Positions 62,354 to 64,000 of a DNA stretch of 64,000 nucleotides are shown piece by piece. Made by a program: the position numbers and the translations under genes. Position 1 is the first letter of the stretch, and the number at the start of each line of letters is the position of its first letter. Source of the DNA: Limnobaculum zhutongyuii (lineage in GTDB: Bacteria > Pseudomonadota > Gammaproteobacteria > Enterobacterales > Enterobacteriaceae); the NCBI RefSeq assembly GCF_004295645.1, contig NZ_CP034752.1, positions 2,790,001-2,854,000 of the forward strand. The letters run 5' to 3'. The notes beneath the pieces are model-generated. The model saw only the letters and a list, made by a program, of their open reading frames with translations. It was not told the origin of the DNA and made no database searches.

Positions 62354-62896
62354 TCATTTCTTCTCTCCCGCAAGAACCGTTTCAGTATCACTCGTCAAAG
62401 TTCCCTGATTCGGTTTCTTGCCCTCTACCGGTTCAAATGTTGCCGCTACAGACATTCCTTCCTGATGTTTACTGGCTGCGTTCAGCCGATACTTCACATT
62501 CCGATCAATCGTTTTCTTTCCTGCCGTCATGAACAATGCGCTGCTCTTACGGTTTGAATGCCCCTTCCATGCCCCTTCCGGGTTTATTTCAAACAGGTTC
62601 CGGTGACGGCTAACCACGTGACCAGACTTCTTCAGTGTTGTTAATGCCCGATACAGAGTTGCCTGAGAGATACCAAGGTCAGAGATAATTGAGCTTAAAT
62701 CCGTCACTATCGCCCCGCTGTTACGATCCATGTTCTTAACCAGATGCAGATACACCCTCGCGGCTGAAGCCTCACCGTCACGTAACAACCCATCAATAAA
62801 TTCAAACCCAGTGTCATAAATCATTGCGAAGTTAATCTGCTTACCTTTCATCAGCGGTATTTCATCGATAATCTGTTTTGCTGATTTTCCGTCCAC
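62354..62896 (-). CDS. Winged-helix protein of the replication module
   Basis: A 180-residue protein with a GTG start and AGAGGTG before it. The middle (residues about 40-100: ASAARVYLHLVKNMDRNSGAIVTDLSSIISDLGISQATLYRALTTLKKSGHVV) is a clear winged helix-turn-helix. This resembles plasmid RepL-type and phage replication proteins; origin binding is an inference. It lies immediately upstream of the helicase. Confidence 0.8.
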   Translation of the reverse strand: MDGKSAKQIIDEIPLMKGKQINFAMIYDTGFEFIDGLLRDGEASAARVYLHLVKNMDRNSGAIVTDLSSIISDLGISQATLYRALTTLKKSGHVVSRHRNLFEINPEGAWKGHSNRKSSALFMTAGKKTIDRNVKYRLNAASKHQEGMSVAATFEPVEGKKPNQGTLTSDTETVLAGEKK

Positions 62897-62900
62897 TGAA

Positions 62901-63000
62901 CACCTCTTTATAACTTATTGTTTTTTCTTGCTTTCTCATACATGACCGATTTCCTTATCATGGGTGAGAAAAATACACCTCTTAACTTGTTGTTTTTTAA
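62901..63000 (-). repeat. Repeated ribosome-binding leader with a 17-residue frame
   Basis: Two near-identical copies of a 25-bp leader (AAAAAACAA-AAGTTA-AGAGGTG pattern) lie at 62901-62927 and 62976-63000, 75 bp apart. The first includes the Shine-Dalgarno site of the winged-helix gene. The second precedes an ATG at 62961 opening a 17-codon frame (MIRKSVMYEKARKNNKL) that stops at 62908, just before the next Shine-Dalgarno. It may be a partial duplication or a leader peptide. Confidence 0.6.
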
Positions 63001-63174
63001 CGATTCGCGAAAGTCCCCTTATCTATGTTCTAGGAGGTTGAGTATTCTGTGACTCGATCCGGTGTTGACCTTGACCTTTGTTTTCATACTTAACTACATG
63101 GAAGTCATTAACATTTTCACTTTGCCAAGTGACACGGCCCAAAACGGTGATCGTTGTAATATCCAGTCTCGGAC

Positions 63175-63495
63175 TTAGCAGCCCTGCTGCTGGCTGGTTC
63201 CTTTGGCTTGGTGCCCTTTAAACACAGGGGCTGGTATACATAATCCATCACTGGCACCAGCGTACTTCTCAACAAATTCCCTTAATCGCTTATTAGCTTC
63301 ATGCCTGGCGCGATTGACTTGCTTATAGCTGATCGGTTCAGCATCGAAAGCAGCCTGATAAACCTCTGCGTACTTCACTGCAACCTTGCGCCTGACGGTC
63401 GGCCTAAGCTCCATCAGTTGCCCCTGAATCCATGCCGCATCCTCAGGGCAATAGGCTGCCGGCATGATCGCGCTTAGGTATGCTTCTCTGTGCAT
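63175..63495 (-). CDS. Small early-region phage protein, unknown function
   Basis: A 106-residue basic protein (MHREAYLSAIMPAAYCPEDAAWIQGQLMELRPTVRRKVAVKYAEVYQAAFDAEPISYKQVNRARHEANKRLREFVEKY...). Helical; no CII-type helix-turn-helix. It overlaps the end of the cro-like gene by 22 bp, the place where cII is found in lambda. Similar small proteins occur in this spot in enteric prophages but no function is known to me. Confidence 0.7.
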   Translation of the reverse strand: MHREAYLSAIMPAAYCPEDAAWIQGQLMELRPTVRRKVAVKYAEVYQAAFDAEPISYKQVNRARHEANKRLREFVEKYAGASDGLCIPAPVFKGHQAKGTSQQQGC

Positions 63496-63728
63496 GGTTG
63501 GTTGTCAGGGTGAGGGAAAACAGACGGGATATCTGGCCGCAGCTCATAAGGTTTAACCACACCACCAACGGCGTTAGAAATAGCAACGGCGTTAACGGGC
63601 GAGATCTTTTTAAGCCCACGAACCCACTTCCAAACAGCGCCTTGAGTAACGCCAACTTTTTTTGCCAAGGCAGTTTGTCCACCAGCAATATACACAGCCT
63701 CTTCAATAGGTGTTTTTGTGTAAAGCAT
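63474..63728 (-). CDS. Cro/YdaS-like DNA-binding protein
   Basis: An 84-residue protein with a helix-turn-helix (AVYIAGGQTALAKKVGVTQGAVWKWVRGLKKISPVNAVAISNAVGG) of the YdaS/Cro family. It is divergent from the cI-like gene, with both promoters in the 118-bp gap, the standard lysis-lysogeny switch. AAGGAG precedes the start. Confidence 0.9.
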   Translation of the reverse strand: MLYTKTPIEEAVYIAGGQTALAKKVGVTQGAVWKWVRGLKKISPVNAVAISNAVGGVVKPYELRPDIPSVFPHPDNQPCTEKHT

Positions 63729-63753
63729 AAATACTCCTTAATTATTTGGGTTT

Positions 63754-63782
63754 AATTTAAACTTTTGGTTTTTATTTTGCAA
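63754..63782 (-). promoter_or_regulatory. Promoter of the cro-like gene (pR-like)
   Basis: On the minus strand TTGCAA (63782-63777), 17 bases, TAAATT (63759-63754), about 25 bp before the start codon of the cro-like gene. Confidence 0.7.
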
Positions 63783-63794
63783 GTAAAACAGTCA

Positions 63795-63823
63795 TTGACA
63801 CTTAAGTACCATGGTTGTAATTT
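63795..63823 (+). promoter_or_regulatory. Promoter of the cI-like repressor gene
   Basis: TTGACA (63795-63800), 17 bases, TAATTT (63818-63823), about 25 bp before the repressor start. The spacer and -10 lie within CTTAA...TTAAG (63801-63826), a possible operator half-site pair. Confidence 0.7.
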
Positions 63824-63846
63824 AAGCGGATTATTATTGGAGGATT

Positions 63847-64000
63847 ATGCAGATGAGTTTGACTTTGGCGCAACGCCTGAGGATCGCAATGGCTGAGGTT
63901 GGAATAACACAAAGCTCTTTAGCTGAAAAAGTAGGCGTTTCTCAAGCAACCATACAAAAAATTGTGACAGGAAAAACTACCAGAACAGTTTTCTTATTAC
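63847..64000 (+). CDS. CI-like phage repressor (partial, runs off the right edge)
   Basis: The N-terminal helix-turn-helix of a phage repressor: LTLAQRLRIAMAEVGITQSSLAEKVGVSQATIQKIVTGKT. Two ATGs fit: 63847 (MQMSLT) and 63853 (MSLT); GGAGG at 63839-63843 is better spaced for the second. The C-terminal part, including any LexA-type self-cleavage site, lies outside. With the LexA-controlled dinI gene at the other end, SOS induction is plausible. Confidence 0.88.
   Translation, partial: MQMSLTLAQRLRIAMAEVGITQSSLAEKVGVSQATIQKIVTGKTTRTVFLL

Larger units (their letters stand above)
32262..64000. mobile_element. Siphovirus-type prophage (HK97-like head, lambda-like tail), right end outside window
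   Basis: A continuous phage genome: dinI-like gene, tail fibre to terminase (minus strand), lysis cassette, antiterminator Q, replication module, cro/cI control region. Structural and lysis genes are intact by sequence. The integrase is not in the window and would be expected beyond 64000, past the repressor. One gene (a DNA methyltransferase) is clearly broken. Two lipoprotein genes and a dinI gene look like lysogen-expressed cargo. Confidence 0.95.

Noticed and set aside
63443..63706. 87-codon minus-strand frame overlapping the cro-like gene
   Set aside because: A shadow in another frame of the well-supported Cro/YdaS-like gene.

Overview
The window is chromosomal DNA from a member of the Enterobacterales. 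Gene content and order follow the Escherichia coli lepB-to-ssrA segment closely (lepA, rseC-rseB-rseA-rpoE, trmN6, srmB, grcA, ung, grpE, nadK, recN, bamE, rnfH, ratA, smpB, ssrA), and regulatory sites are placed as in E. coli. It is not E. coli itself. nadB is absent beside rpoE, a three-haem cytochrome c peroxidase lies between ung and grpE, and a carnitine gene block separates smpB from ssrA. A Budvicia/Pragia-like lineage is a guess from this arrangement, not something the sequence proves.

Layout. 1-8.4 kb: lepB (partial), lepA, a small secreted DUF1471 protein, the sigma-E operon on the minus strand, then trmN6 and srmB divergently. 8.4-9.0 kb: a non-coding stretch with 22 perfect copies of a 7-bp repeat, a string of hairpins and an imperfect duplication. 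9.0-17.8 kb: grcA and ccp, both with FNR boxes; grpE with a heat-shock promoter; nadK; recN with LexA boxes; bamE; rnfH-ratA; smpB. 17.8-31.8 kb: the anaerobic carnitine block. caiTABCD (minus) diverges from fixABCX (plus), followed by a yaaU-type transporter, aes (minus) and caiF. CaiT exchanges carnitine for gamma-butyrobetaine, CaiA-D carry out the CoA-level reduction and dehydration, FixABCX supplies electrons and CaiF activates both operons. caiE is not present here.

31.9-32.26 kb is ssrA (tmRNA). From its 3' end to the window edge lies a siphovirus-type prophage, cut off by the window before any integrase appears. In transcription order (mostly minus strand) it has: a cI-like repressor (plus, partial) and cro-like gene; a replication module (winged-helix protein, DEAD-box helicase, zinc/Toprim primase); antiterminator Q with its late promoter and terminator; a methyltransferase remnant; holin, SAR endolysin, Rz/Rz1; an HNH nuclease and terminases; an HK97-type portal-protease-capsid head; lambda-type tail genes with a -1 frameshift site in the tail chaperone; tail tip and fibre; and a LexA-controlled dinI-like gene next to the attachment site. 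Two lipoprotein genes with their own signals look like lysogenic-conversion cargo (morons), and several structured intergenic pieces may be small RNAs.
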